Counted from the first letter of the stretch, positions 1 through 6,028 are shown. The stretch is DNA of 9,586 bases from Bifidobacterium breve (GCA_945889545.1 CAMDCC010000093.1:1-9586); one strand, 5' to 3'. Notes: a model not told the origin generated them from the letters alone. Translations and numbers: made by a program.

Positions 1-2
1 TC

Positions 3-830
3 GGGATCGGCCTGCAACGCCGCGAGCTGATCGGGATGACGCAGCAAGGCGAGCATTCCGTTGCCGATGAGGTTCACCGTGGTCTCGTGGCCGGCGATGA
101 AGAGCAGCACCACTTGGGCGATCAGCTCCGGTGTCGACATCCGGTCGCCCTCCTCTTCGACCGCGATCATCGCCGAGAGGAGATCGTCGGCCGGTGTGCC
201 GCGCTTCCACTCAATCGCTGCGGTTACGTGCTCGACCATCGCGTCGCTCGCCGCGAGCAGTTCGGGCACTTCGTCGGGTGTGAGCAACGGTTCGAGCGTC
301 TTCACCAACGTGTGTGACCACGTGCGCAGCTCGTCGCGGTCGGCCTCGGGCATGCCGAGCATCTCCGAGATCACCGCGAATGGCAGCGGGAACGCGAGGT
401 CGGCGATCACATCCATCTCGCCGTGCGGCTCGACCGCGTCGAACATCTCGTTCACCAAGTGCTGGACCCGTCCCACGAGCTCCTCGACCCGCTTGGGCGT
501 GAACGCCTTGCTCACGAGGCGACGCAACCGGGTGTGGTCGGGCGGGTCGAGGTTGAGGATCGCGAGGCTTCCCCGCTGGCGGCGCTCCTCGTCGTCGGGG
601 AACAGTTCGGCCCGCTGGTCTTCGGTGGCGTTGGCGGGCTCGACTGACAGCGACGGGTCGCGCAAGAGGCGAGAGACATCGTCGTAGCGGGTGAGCGTCC
701 AGGGCCCGAGCGGGCTGTGGTTGACCGGCCGCTGCTCGCGAAGCCTCCGGTACTGGCTGTACGGATTGTCGAAGAACCCAGGCTCAAAGGGGTTCAGAAA
801 GACCCCTTCCCTTTGCTCCGCTCGCTGCAT
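3..830 (-). CDS. Cytochrome P450, N-terminal 276 residues (3' end beyond left edge)
   Basis: Bacterial soluble P450 monooxygenase, a haem-thiolate enzyme that oxidises small organic substrates with electrons from a ferredoxin. Reading from 830 gives MQRAEQREGVFLNPFEPGFF, then the N-terminal signature DNPYSQYRRLREQRPV (21-36), the TRYDDV segment (47-52), helix C DHTRLRRLVSKAF (98-110), and the I-helix oxygen-activation motif AGHETT (246-251). The ExxR motif and the haem-cysteine loop of a ~400-residue family member lie off the window. ATG 830 is the only usable start: the frame is open back to a TAG at 918-920 but has no other ATG/GTG/TTG. A GGAG lies only 3 nt before it, so initiation is somewhat unusual. 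The gene diverges from eno. The substrate cannot be inferred. The family call is secure; the subfamily is not. Confidence 0.93.
   Translation of the reverse strand, partial: MQRAEQREGVFLNPFEPGFFDNPYSQYRRLREQRPVNHSPLGPWTLTRYDDVSRLLRDPSLSVEPANATEDQRAELFPDDEERRQRGSLAILNLDPPDHTRLRRLVSKAFTPKRVEELVGRVQHLVNEMFDAVEPHGEMDVIADLAFPLPFAVISEMLGMPEADRDELRTWSHTLVKTLEPLLTPDEVPELLAASDAMVEHVTAAIEWKRGTPADDLLSAMIAVEEEGDRMSTPELIAQVVLLFIAGHETTVNLIGNGMLALLRHPDQLAALQADP
787..808. repeat. Small hairpin near the P450 start
   Basis: A perfect 7-bp inverted repeat, AAGGGGT (787-793) and ACCCCTT (802-808), encloses an 8-nt loop. It sits in codons 8-15 of the P450 gene, just inside the start. In the mRNA it could affect initiation, but it may be chance in coding DNA. 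Confidence 0.35.
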
Positions 831-860
831 TCGCTCCGCCCGCTCCGCAATGTTGCTCCG
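815..860. repeat. Four GCTCCG(C) units over the P450 start
   Basis: GCTCCGC occurs at 815-821, 833-839 and 842-848, and GCTCCG at 855-860. On the P450 strand these read as repeated (G)CGGAGC units on both sides of the ATG at 830, so several GGAG ribosome-binding-like cores crowd the start. Whether this is regulatory or just low complexity cannot be decided from one copy. Confidence 0.4.
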
Positions 861-918
861 GCGACGCCTGGGTCGAACAAACCCACGTGATGCCCTTCCC
901 CAATATGCCTCTGGCCGC

Positions 919-924
919 TACTGT
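919..924 (+). promoter_or_regulatory. Possible -10 box (TACTGT) for the eno cluster
   Basis: In the 144-bp spacer between the divergent P450 and eno genes, TACTGT fits the actinobacterial -10 pattern TAnnnT. It would give a leader of roughly 45 nt ending in the Shine-Dalgarno sequence before eno. No convincing -35 is visible (TTCCCC at 896-901 is the nearest at 17-nt spacing). This is a guess from position and pattern only. Confidence 0.25.
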
Positions 925-965
925 AGGCAACCCCCGTCACACCAGCCACAGGGCCCACAAGGCCT

Positions 966-970
966 AGGAG
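966..970 (+). promoter_or_regulatory. Shine-Dalgarno AGGAG of eno
   Basis: AGGAG lies 4 nt before GTG 975, a slightly short spacing. It supports GTG 975 as the eno start and sets this gene apart from the window's leaderless-looking genes. Confidence 0.6.
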
Positions 971-974
971 CGTC

Positions 975-2279
975 GTGAGCGAGATCGTCGACGTCAGCGC
1001 GAGGGAGATCCTCGATTCTCGTGGGAACCCCACGGTCGAGGTGGAGGTGGAGCTCCTGTCGGGCGCGCGCGGGCGCGCGGCGGTGCCGAGTGGGGCGAGC
1101 ACGGGGGCGTACGAGGCGGCCGAGCTGCGGGATGGTGGGGATCGCTACCGGGGCAAGGGTGTCCGCACGGCCGTTGCGCATGCGGGCGGCGAGATCCGCG
1201 ATGTCGTGACCGGACTCGATGCGCTCGACCAGCGGCTCGTCGACGACGAGCTGTGCACGCTCGACGGCACGCCGACGAAGAGCCGCTTGGGTGCCAACGC
1301 AATCTTGGGTGTGTCGCTCGCAGTCGCCAAGGCGGCGGCGGACGAACGCGACCTCCCGTTGTATCGGTACGTGGGCGGCGCCGATGCGCACGTGCTGCCG
1401 ATGCCGCTGATGAACGTGATCAACGGTGGCGCGCACGCCGACAGCAACGTGGATGTGCAGGAGTTCATGCTGATGCCGGTCGGCGCCGCGAGCTTCTCCG
1501 AGGCGTTGCGGTGGGGGGCCGAGACGTACCACGCGCTGCGCGATCTGCTTCACACTCGCGGGCTCAACACCGCGCTTGGCGATGAGGGTGGGTTCGCGCC
1601 GGATCTTCCGTCGAACGAGGAAGCGATCACGTTGCTGCTCGCGGCGATCGAAGCTGCTGGCCTCACGCCGGGCGACGAGATGGCGCTGGCGCTCGACGTT
1701 GCTTCCACCGAGATCTTCGCCGACGGTCGGTACAAGCTCGAGGGCGAAGGCAAGGAGTTCACGAGCGCTGAGTTCTCAGAGTTCCTCGCCGGCTTGTGTG
1801 CGCGGTATCCGATCCTGTCGATCGAAGACGGCATGGCCGAGGACGACTGGGATGGCTGGGATGCGCTGACACAGCAGATCGGCGATCGGGTGCAGCTCGT
1901 TGGCGACGATGTGTTCGTGACCAACCCTGAGCGGCTTCGCGAGGGGATCGACCGTGGCGTAGCCAACTCGATCCTCGTGAAGGTGAACCAGATCGGCACG
2001 CTCACCGAGACCCTCGACACGATGACGCTCGCTAGTCGCCACGCCTACACGTCGGTGATGTCGCATCGCAGCGGTGAGACCGAGGACACCACGATCGCGG
2101 ATCTCGCCGTCGCCACGAACTGCGGGATGATCAAGACGGGCGCGCCCGCGCGCACAGATCGCGTCGCGAAGTACAACCAGCTCCTGCGCATCGAAGAGGA
2201 GCTGGGGGCTGGTGCCGCCTACCTCGGTGGCGAAGCCCTCGCCCGCCCCGGTGTCAAACCAGGCAGTCGTCGTGGCTGA
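975..2279 (+). CDS. eno: Enolase (phosphopyruvate hydratase)
   Basis: Glycolytic enzyme converting 2-phosphoglycerate to phosphoenolpyruvate; cytosolic and Mg-dependent. The protein has 434 aa, the normal bacterial length, and is complete. It starts DVSAREILDSRGNPTVEVEV. Visible functional residues: mobile loop SGAST (39-43), His154 in GAHAD, catalytic Glu204 in GDEGGFAPDL, Mg ligands Asp241 (ALDVAS), Glu284 (SIEDGM) and Asp311 (GDDVF), catalytic Lys336 in LVKVNQIGT, the SHRSGETED signature (363-371) and Lys387. GTG 975 is chosen because the N-terminus matches the family exactly and AGGAG precedes it. Its last 8 bases overlap the proposed start of the ftsB-like gene, so it leads a four-gene cluster. 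All key residues are present and nothing is unusual. Confidence 0.98.
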   Translation: MSEIVDVSAREILDSRGNPTVEVEVELLSGARGRAAVPSGASTGAYEAAELRDGGDRYRGKGVRTAVAHAGGEIRDVVTGLDALDQRLVDDELCTLDGTPTKSRLGANAILGVSLAVAKAAADERDLPLYRYVGGADAHVLPMPLMNVINGGAHADSNVDVQEFMLMPVGAASFSEALRWGAETYHALRDLLHTRGLNTALGDEGGFAPDLPSNEEAITLLLAAIEAAGLTPGDEMALALDVASTEIFADGRYKLEGEGKEFTSAEFSEFLAGLCARYPILSIEDGMAEDDWDGWDALTQQIGDRVQLVGDDVFVTNPERLREGIDRGVANSILVKVNQIGTLTETLDTMTLASRHAYTSVMSHRSGETEDTTIADLAVATNCGMIKTGAPARTDRVAKYNQLLRIEEELGAGAAYLGGEALARPGVKPGSRRG

Positions 2280-2775
2280 CGCGCGCCGTCATCCCCGAAT
2301 CTCGCGCCGCGAGGCCGCGCACGCGCGGAAGCGTCGCCAGGCCAAGAAGCACCCGGCCAAGAAGCGCCGGACGGCCAATGCTCGCGCGCGCCACCCTGCG
2401 AGCAACACGCCGGTCTCGCGCCAGCCACCATCGCCACGCGTGCGCCGCCGCCGGACCACGCTCCTTTCGGTGCTCGGTGTGCTCGCGATCGTGGGCGGGT
2501 TGTTCGCGTTCGTGTACCCCACGAGCACGTACCTGCGGCAGCGAGCGGAGCTCGGCAAGGCGACCGAACGTCTCGAACGACTCCGGGAAGAGACGGCACG
2601 ACTCGAACGCGAGAGCGACAAGCTTCGCGGTGATGCCGAGGTCGAGCGACTCGCGCGGGAGCAGTACGGGTTGGTGCGACCGGGCGAGACCCCGTTTGTG
2701 CTGGTGCCGTCGACGCCGACCACCACTACGCCGCTGGATGATGCGGCCAACGGAACGGGCGACGGCCAAACCTAG
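2272..2775 (+). CDS. ftsB: Septum formation initiator (FtsB/DivIC family) with basic N-terminal tail
   Basis: Predicted bitopic divisome protein; family members join FtsL and FtsQ-type partners to activate septal peptidoglycan synthesis. With GTG 2272 (overlapping the eno stop by 8 nt) it has 167 aa. Residues 1-61 form a very basic cytoplasmic tail (17 Arg/Lys in the first 42 residues, then VRRRR at 57-61). A single membrane helix TLLSVLGVLAIVGGLFAFVY spans about 63-82, followed by a coiled coil (about 88-125) with heptad-like Leu/Glu spacing. The family's REQYGLVRPGE motif is at 129-139, and the C-terminus is Thr/Pro-rich and extracytoplasmic. In-frame GTGs at 2212 and 2251 would lengthen it inside eno; I prefer 2272 because of the short overlap, but no clear Shine-Dalgarno decides it. 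In M. tuberculosis the equivalent is Rv1024. Family confident, exact start uncertain. Confidence 0.85.
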   Translation: MADARRHPRISRREAAHARKRRQAKKHPAKKRRTANARARHPASNTPVSRQPPSPRVRRRRTTLLSVLGVLAIVGGLFAFVYPTSTYLRQRAELGKATERLERLREETARLERESDKLRGDAEVERLAREQYGLVRPGETPFVLVPSTPTTTTPLDDAANGTGDGQT

Positions 2776-2778
2776 ACT
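2773..2778 (+). promoter_or_regulatory. -10 box TAGACT for a leaderless DUF501 transcript
   Basis: TAGACT fits TAnnnT and ends 6 nt before ATG 2785, so transcription would begin at or next to the A of ATG. No Shine-Dalgarno precedes the gene. The TAG of the box is also the ftsB stop codon. The same arrangement precedes orn and the acetyltransferase gene. It may act as an internal promoter within the eno cluster. Confidence 0.5.
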
Positions 2779-2784
2779 GCGCTC

Positions 2785-3255
2785 ATGCTCGGTGGTGTCG
2801 ATCGTCGGCTCGACAGTGATCTTGAAGCGGTGCGAGCGCGTCTCGGACGTGAACCGTTGGCTGATTTCGACGTTGCGGTGCGCGACGCCGCGGGCGCACC
2901 AGTGGTGATCCGCAATGCTCCGTTCCTGCGTGATGGCACACCGATGCCAACGAGGTACTGGCTCATTGATCCCGCGCTCGTCCACGCCGTCTCGGTTCTC
3001 GAAGCCGATGGCGGAGTGCGCAGCGCCGAGCAGGCCATCGATCCAGTCGTGCTCGCAACCGCTCACGGCGAATATGCCGTGGCTCGTGATGCCGCGATCG
3101 CGCCCCACCACGCCGGGCCGCGACCCAGTGGGGGTGTGGGGGGCACGCGCGTCGGAGTGAAGTGCCTGCATGCGCACTACGCCTGGTACCTGGCCGGGGG
3201 CGACGACCCCGTCGGGGAATGGGTGGCACTGCGCTTGGAATCGGAGCGAGCATGA
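2785..3255 (+). CDS. DUF501 family protein
   Basis: Conserved actinobacterial protein of unknown function; 156 aa, close to the family norm. It matches the family layout: an N-terminal helix with LGREP (20-24), the central NAPFLRDGTPMPTRYWLIDP (44-63; compare 'PxLxDGTPFPTxYYLTxP' in relatives), and the C-terminal signature GVGGTRVGVKCLHAHYAWYL (117-136) with Cys127, His129 and His131 that could bind metal or act in catalysis. No signal peptide or membrane helix is seen. ATG 2785 is the natural start: it lies 9 nt after the ftsB stop, behind a TAGACT box. The stop overlaps the ppx ATG (ATGA). It is equivalent by order to M. tuberculosis Rv1025. Constant linkage to ppx suggests a shared role, but no function is established from sequence. 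Confidence 0.9.
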   Translation: MLGGVDRRLDSDLEAVRARLGREPLADFDVAVRDAAGAPVVIRNAPFLRDGTPMPTRYWLIDPALVHAVSVLEADGGVRSAEQAIDPVVLATAHGEYAVARDAAIAPHHAGPRPSGGVGGTRVGVKCLHAHYAWYLAGGDDPVGEWVALRLESERA

Positions 3256-4178
3256 CTCGGCTCGCGGCCGTCGACATCGGCACGAACTCGGTTCGCCTGC
3301 TCGTCGCAGATGTTGACGGAACTGGTCGTGATGCGTCGCTGAAGCCGGTCGAGCGGCTCATGCGCATCACGCGTCTTGGCCAAGGCGTCGACGCGTCACG
3401 AGCGCTCGCCCCGGAGGCCATCGAGCGCACGCTCACAGTGCTGCGTGAGTACCGGGGCGTGATCGAGTCGCATGGTGTGGAGCGGGTTCGGGCCACGGCT
3501 ACGAGCGCGGCGCGCGATTCCACGAACCGCGACGCGTTCTTCGGGCCCGCGACCGAAGCGCTGGGCGTGACGCCCGAGCTCCTGTCGGGCGACGAGGAGG
3601 CGAGCTTGTCGTTCCTTGGCGCAACCGCTGATCTCGACGCGCCAGCGCCGTTCCTCGTGGTCGACATCGGCGGCGGATCCACCGAGTTCGTGGTGGGGAC
3701 GAGCGAGCCCGAGGCTTTGCGCTCGGTCGACATCGGCTGTGTGCGCATCACCGAGCAGCACCTTCACAGCGATCCACCGGCGCCCGAGGAGCTCTCCGCC
3801 GCAGTGTCGGTCGTGCGCGACGAAGTCGCTGAGGTGTTGCGCGCGTTTCCGGAGATGGGCAACGCCAAGACGCTCGTTGGGCTCGCCGGAACCGTCACCA
3901 CCGTTGCCGCGATCGAGCTTGGGATCCCGGAGTACGACACCACCGCGATCCATCACTTCCGGCTTACTCGCACCGCGGCCGAAGACGTGTTTCGCACACT
4001 CGCCCTCGAATCCATCGCGCAGCGACGGCACAACCCTGGGCTCGAAGCCGAGCGAGTCGACGTGATCGTCGGAGGCGCGCTCGTGCTCGTCTCCATCCTG
4101 CGCGTCCTGGGCTTCGACGAGATGCTCGTGAGCGAGGCCGACATCCTCGACGGATTGGTTCGCTCGCTCGCACGCTGA
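3252..4178 (+). CDS. ppx: Ppx/GppA family exopolyphosphatase
   Basis: Actin/hexokinase-like ASKHA phosphatase that removes terminal phosphate from inorganic polyphosphate and, in some members, hydrolyses pppGpp. The 308-aa protein is the short two-domain form typical of Actinobacteria, without the C-terminal HD-like domains of E. coli Ppx. Motifs: phosphate-1 loop AAVDIGTNSVRLLVAD (5-20), ATATSAARDSTNR (81-93), SGDEEA (112-117) holding the likely catalytic Glu115/116, phosphate-2 loop VVDIGGGSTEF (136-146), and adenosine-like motif LVGLAGTVTT (208-217) with VDVIVGGALV (269-278). ATG 3252 is chosen over an upstream in-frame extension: the extension is out-of-frame DUF501 sequence, GGAG (3243-3246) lies 5 nt before the ATG, and the protein then begins exactly at its first motif. 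By order it corresponds to M. tuberculosis Rv1026. The substrate choice between polyphosphate and pppGpp is not decided by sequence. Confidence 0.94.
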   Translation: MTRLAAVDIGTNSVRLLVADVDGTGRDASLKPVERLMRITRLGQGVDASRALAPEAIERTLTVLREYRGVIESHGVERVRATATSAARDSTNRDAFFGPATEALGVTPELLSGDEEASLSFLGATADLDAPAPFLVVDIGGGSTEFVVGTSEPEALRSVDIGCVRITEQHLHSDPPAPEELSAAVSVVRDEVAEVLRAFPEMGNAKTLVGLAGTVTTVAAIELGIPEYDTTAIHHFRLTRTAAEDVFRTLALESIAQRRHNPGLEAERVDVIVGGALVLVSILRVLGFDEMLVSEADILDGLVRSLAR

Positions 4179-4196
4179 GCCTCAACAGCGCGAAAT

Positions 4197-4212
4197 CCAC
4201 CACTTTGGGTGG
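4197..4212. repeat. Weak hairpin after ppx
   Basis: CCACC (4197-4201) pairs with GGTGG (4208-4212) around a 6-nt loop in the 55-bp gap after ppx. There is no T-tract. It may be a weak terminator, or an operator for the small downstream gene. Confidence 0.3.
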
Positions 4213-4233
4213 CGCAGCGCAGAGAATCCCGGG

Positions 4234-4605
4234 ATGCAGACTTCCGTTCCCGAGTTCCTCGGCGCGTTGCGAGCCATGACGGCTCGCGACGTGCACCGCA
4301 TCGCCGCCTCGCTCGATTCCGAGGCCCTCACCGATGAGGTCGACTGGTGGCGGGCGACGATCGCGATCGACAAGGTGCTGCGCCACGCGCGCTGCAGCCG
4401 TCAAGCCGCGCGCGCCGCGAGCGACGCGGTGGTAGCCGTGAAGGAGTCGGCCGCGCGCGACGGGATCGCACTTCCCGATGCCGAGGTCACTCGCGTGGCG
4501 CGAGCAGCAGCCGATGTGGCCCGTGGTCTCGCCGCCGGCCCCGCGGCCGGCCCCATCGTGCGTCTGCTCCTCGAACACTGGGAGCCCGCCCACTCCGACG
4601 CCTGA
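4234..4605 (+). CDS. Small all-helical protein of unknown function
   Basis: I do not recognise this 123-aa protein. It looks soluble and almost wholly helical, with no signal peptide or membrane segment. Visible points: an N-terminal helix MQTSVPEFLGALRAM, a DEVDWWRATIAIDKVLRHAR segment (35-53) with paired Trp38-Trp39 and a single Cys54, an Ala/Arg-rich helix pair (57-75 and 84-101), a Gly/Pro hinge AAGPAAGP (100-107), and a closing amphipathic helix IVRLLLEHWEPAH. Codon use and GC match the neighbours, and the Ala/Arg content looks coding. ATG 4234 has no Shine-Dalgarno; GAGAAT 6 nt before it (4222-4227) is a poor TAnnnT match that might allow leaderless expression. It lies 55 bp after ppx, so it may be a fifth cluster member or a separate unit. 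The downstream gene orn is convergent. Confidence 0.7.
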   Translation: MQTSVPEFLGALRAMTARDVHRIAASLDSEALTDEVDWWRATIAIDKVLRHARCSRQAARAASDAVVAVKESAARDGIALPDAEVTRVARAAADVARGLAAGPAAGPIVRLLLEHWEPAHSDA

Positions 4606-4615
4606 CGCCCAACTT

Positions 4616-4647
4616 CCCGCTCTCGGCGCTGTGCGCCGGGCCGCTCG
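4616..4647. repeat. 32-bp palindromic repeat, copy 1
   Basis: Identical base for base to 5314-5345. It contains a perfect hairpin CGGCGC-TGT-GCGCCG (4624-4638). After 13 nt comes a second shared segment (4661-4679) that matches 5370-5388 at all but two positions. It lies between the convergent small gene and orn. No flanking duplication is seen around this copy. Confidence 0.85.
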
Positions 4648-4661
4648 GGCCCCGCCTCACT

Positions 4662-4684
4662 GCGGCGCAGGGTACCTGCACCGC
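4662..4684. terminator. Candidate bidirectional terminator between convergent genes
   Basis: GCGGCGCAGG (4662-4671) pairs with CCTGCACCGC (4675-4684) around a GTA loop: ten positions with one C/A mismatch. With the hairpin at 4624-4638 and a GGGCC/GGCCC stem at 4638-4652, the 95-bp convergent gap holds three stacked stems. No T-tract follows on either strand, so any termination would be of the U-tract-poor type often proposed for GC-rich actinobacteria. Confidence 0.5.
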
Positions 4685-4700
4685 GGGCGTTCGGCTCTGG

Positions 4701-5264
4701 TTATTCAGGCGCGCGGAGGATGTGCTCTCGGTAGTACTTGAGTTCGGCGATCGACTCACGCACGTCGTCGAGGGCGCGGTGCGTCTCGGCTTTCCCCGGG
4801 CGCCCCTTGTACGCCTCGGGATACCACCGGCGACACAGCTCCTTGAGTGACGACACGTCGATGCTGCGGTAGTGCAGATATGTGTCGAGATCGGGGAGCT
4901 GGCGATCGAGGAACCGGCGATCGACCCCGATCGAGTTGCCGCACAGCGGCGCGACCCCCGCCTTCGGCACATGTGCGCGCACGTACTCGAGCGCACGCGC
5001 ACCGGCGTCGGCCAACGACACGTCCGACGCCTGGATCGCGGGCAGCAGCCCCGACTTCTCATGCATCTTCTGCACGAAGTCGTCCATCTCGGCGAGCGCC
5101 TCGGCCGGCTGGTGGACGACCACGTCGATGCCGTCGTCGACCGGCTCCAGCTCGGCGTCGGTCACGAGCACGGCGATCTCGACGATCACGTGGCGAGCGA
5201 CGTCGAGGCCGGTCATCTCGAGGTCGAGCCAGACGAGCGGTTCCGAGAGCACAGGTGTGGGCAC
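4701..5264 (-). CDS. orn: Oligoribonuclease (DEDDh 3'-5' exonuclease)
   Basis: Degrades 2-5-nt RNA fragments, including pGpG from cyclic-di-GMP breakdown, to mononucleotides; the final step of mRNA decay. The 187-aa protein is complete and of usual length. DEDDh residues: Asp14 and Glu16 in WLDLEMTGLD, Asp115 in GNSIGVDRRFLDRQLP, and His162 and Asp167 in THRALDDVRESI. The family's YRSIDVSSLKEL and KYYREHIL segments are present. GTG 5264 is chosen because the protein then begins 11 residues before the first motif and because TAGCGT sits exactly 7 nt upstream, giving a leaderless mRNA. An open extension to 5396 looks non-homologous and enters the repeat region. Convergent with the 123-aa gene and divergent from the acetyltransferase. 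Confidence 0.97.
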   Translation of the reverse strand: MPTPVLSEPLVWLDLEMTGLDVARHVIVEIAVLVTDAELEPVDDGIDVVVHQPAEALAEMDDFVQKMHEKSGLLPAIQASDVSLADAGARALEYVRAHVPKAGVAPLCGNSIGVDRRFLDRQLPDLDTYLHYRSIDVSSLKELCRRWYPEAYKGRPGKAETHRALDDVRESIAELKYYREHILRAPE

Positions 5265-5271
5265 GAGTCCG

Positions 5272-5277
5272 ACGCTA
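5272..5277 (-). promoter_or_regulatory. -10 box TAGCGT of a leaderless orn transcript
   Basis: On the minus strand TAGCGT fits TAnnnT and is separated by exactly 7 nt from GTG 5264, so transcription should begin at the start codon. No Shine-Dalgarno is present. Confidence 0.6.
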
Positions 5278-5289
5278 CAGGCGGCCCGG

Positions 5290-5311
5290 GCGGCGCAATC
5301 GGTAGCCTCCT
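5290..5311. repeat. Direct repeat flanking the palindromic element, left copy
   Basis: A 22-nt segment ending AATCGGTAGCCTCCT recurs at 5387-5409 with one extra C. It includes a spare TAGCCT box (5303-5308). The two copies bracket the repeat element at 5314-5388, like a duplication made on insertion or a small tandem duplication. Confidence 0.8.
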
Positions 5312-5313
5312 TG

Positions 5314-5345
5314 CCCGCTCTCGGCGCTGTGCGCCGGGCCGCTCG
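5314..5345. repeat. 32-bp palindromic repeat, copy 2
   Basis: Identical to 4616-4647, with the hairpin CGGCGC-TGT-GCGCCG at 5322-5336. The second shared segment follows after 24 nt at 5370-5388 and contains CCTGC-GCC-GCAGG and the palindrome GGGTACCC (5379-5386). It lies in the 149-bp divergent spacer of orn and the acetyltransferase. Confidence 0.85.
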
Positions 5346-5386
5346 ACTCCACCTCGGCGACCGGCTACCTGCGCCGCAGGGTACCC

Positions 5387-5409
5387 GCGGCGCCAATCGG
5401 TAGCCTCCT
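5387..5409. repeat. Direct repeat flanking the palindromic element, right copy
   Basis: Second copy of the segment at 5290-5311, with one inserted C. This copy carries the TAGCCT box at working distance from the acetyltransferase start. Confidence 0.8.
5401..5406 (+). promoter_or_regulatory. -10 box TAGCCT of a leaderless acetyltransferase transcript
   Basis: TAGCCT fits TAnnnT and lies exactly 7 nt before GTG 5414, the same spacing as in front of orn. No Shine-Dalgarno sequence is present. An identical box lies 98 bp upstream at 5303-5308. Confidence 0.6.
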
Positions 5410-5413
5410 AGCC

Positions 5414-6028
5414 GTGCGACGCGGGGAGCTGTTGATCGGGCCGAGGGTCGAGCTGCGTCCGCTGAAGGCCAGCGACTGGGCGGAGTGGCGCGATGTGCGG
5501 GTGCGCAGCCGTAATTGGCTCGAGCCCTGGGAGCCGTTCGGCGAGCCCGGAGCGGCCGATCCCATCAGGGACGCCGACGCATTCAAGGCCCGATGCGGCG
5601 CGTGGGAGCGTCAGCGCCACTTCGATGCCGCGTATGGATTTGGCATCTTCCTTCGGAAGGGTCCGTTCGTCGGTGAGGTCAGCCTCGGGGGCGTGCAACG
5701 CGGACCCTTCCAGTCGGCCAACGTGGGCTACTGGATCGACGAGGGGCATGCCGGGCAAGGCCTCATGCCGGAGGCGGTGGCGATCATCCTGCGCTACGCG
5801 TTCGAGGATCTCGGGCTGCACCGCGTCGAGGCCGCGATTGTGCCGCGCAACACGGCGAGCCGTCGGGTTGCCGACAAGCTCGGTCTGCGCGACGAAGGCA
5901 CATCGGACAAGTTCCTGCAGATTCGCGGTGTCTGGGAAGACCACGTGCGCTTTGCGATCACCGCCGACGACTGGGCTGTCCGCAAGCAGGAGCTCGAAGC
6001 CGGCTTCCTCTCGGCTCAGCCGGGGTAG
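5414..6028 (+). CDS. GNAT N-acetyltransferase, RimJ/RimL-like
   Basis: Transfers acetyl from acetyl-CoA to an N-terminal amine; relatives modify ribosomal proteins (RimJ on S5, RimL on L7/L12) or act on other targets. The 204-aa protein is full length for the family. It opens with GPRVELRPLKASDWAEW (9-25), then VGEVSLGGV (86-94), a beta-strand NVGYWIDEG (103-111), the acetyl-CoA loop GHAGQGLMPEAV (111-122), LHRVEAAIVPRNTASRRVADKLGL (135-158), and the RimJ-type end FLQIRGVWEDHVRFAIT (167-183). Start GTG 5414 gives the expected N-terminus and lies 7 nt after TAGCCT. It diverges from orn and converges with the crotonase gene 32 bp away. The true substrate is unknown; adjacency to orn gives no clear hint. 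Confidence 0.92.
   Translation: MRRGELLIGPRVELRPLKASDWAEWRDVRVRSRNWLEPWEPFGEPGAADPIRDADAFKARCGAWERQRHFDAAYGFGIFLRKGPFVGEVSLGGVQRGPFQSANVGYWIDEGHAGQGLMPEAVAIILRYAFEDLGLHRVEAAIVPRNTASRRVADKLGLRDEGTSDKFLQIRGVWEDHVRFAITADDWAVRKQELEAGFLSAQPG

Noticed and set aside
1060..1085. Alternating GC tract suggestive of Z-DNA
   Set aside because: It encodes conserved enolase residues (SGARGRAAVPSG) and is explained by GC-rich codon choice.
3162..3251. Longer N-terminus for ppx
   Set aside because: It would be translated from the DUF501 coding region in another frame; ATG 3252 has a Shine-Dalgarno and begins at the first family motif.
5265..5396. Longer N-terminus for orn
   Set aside because: The added residues come from the repeat-containing spacer and do not resemble oligoribonuclease; the TAGCGT box positions the start at 5264.
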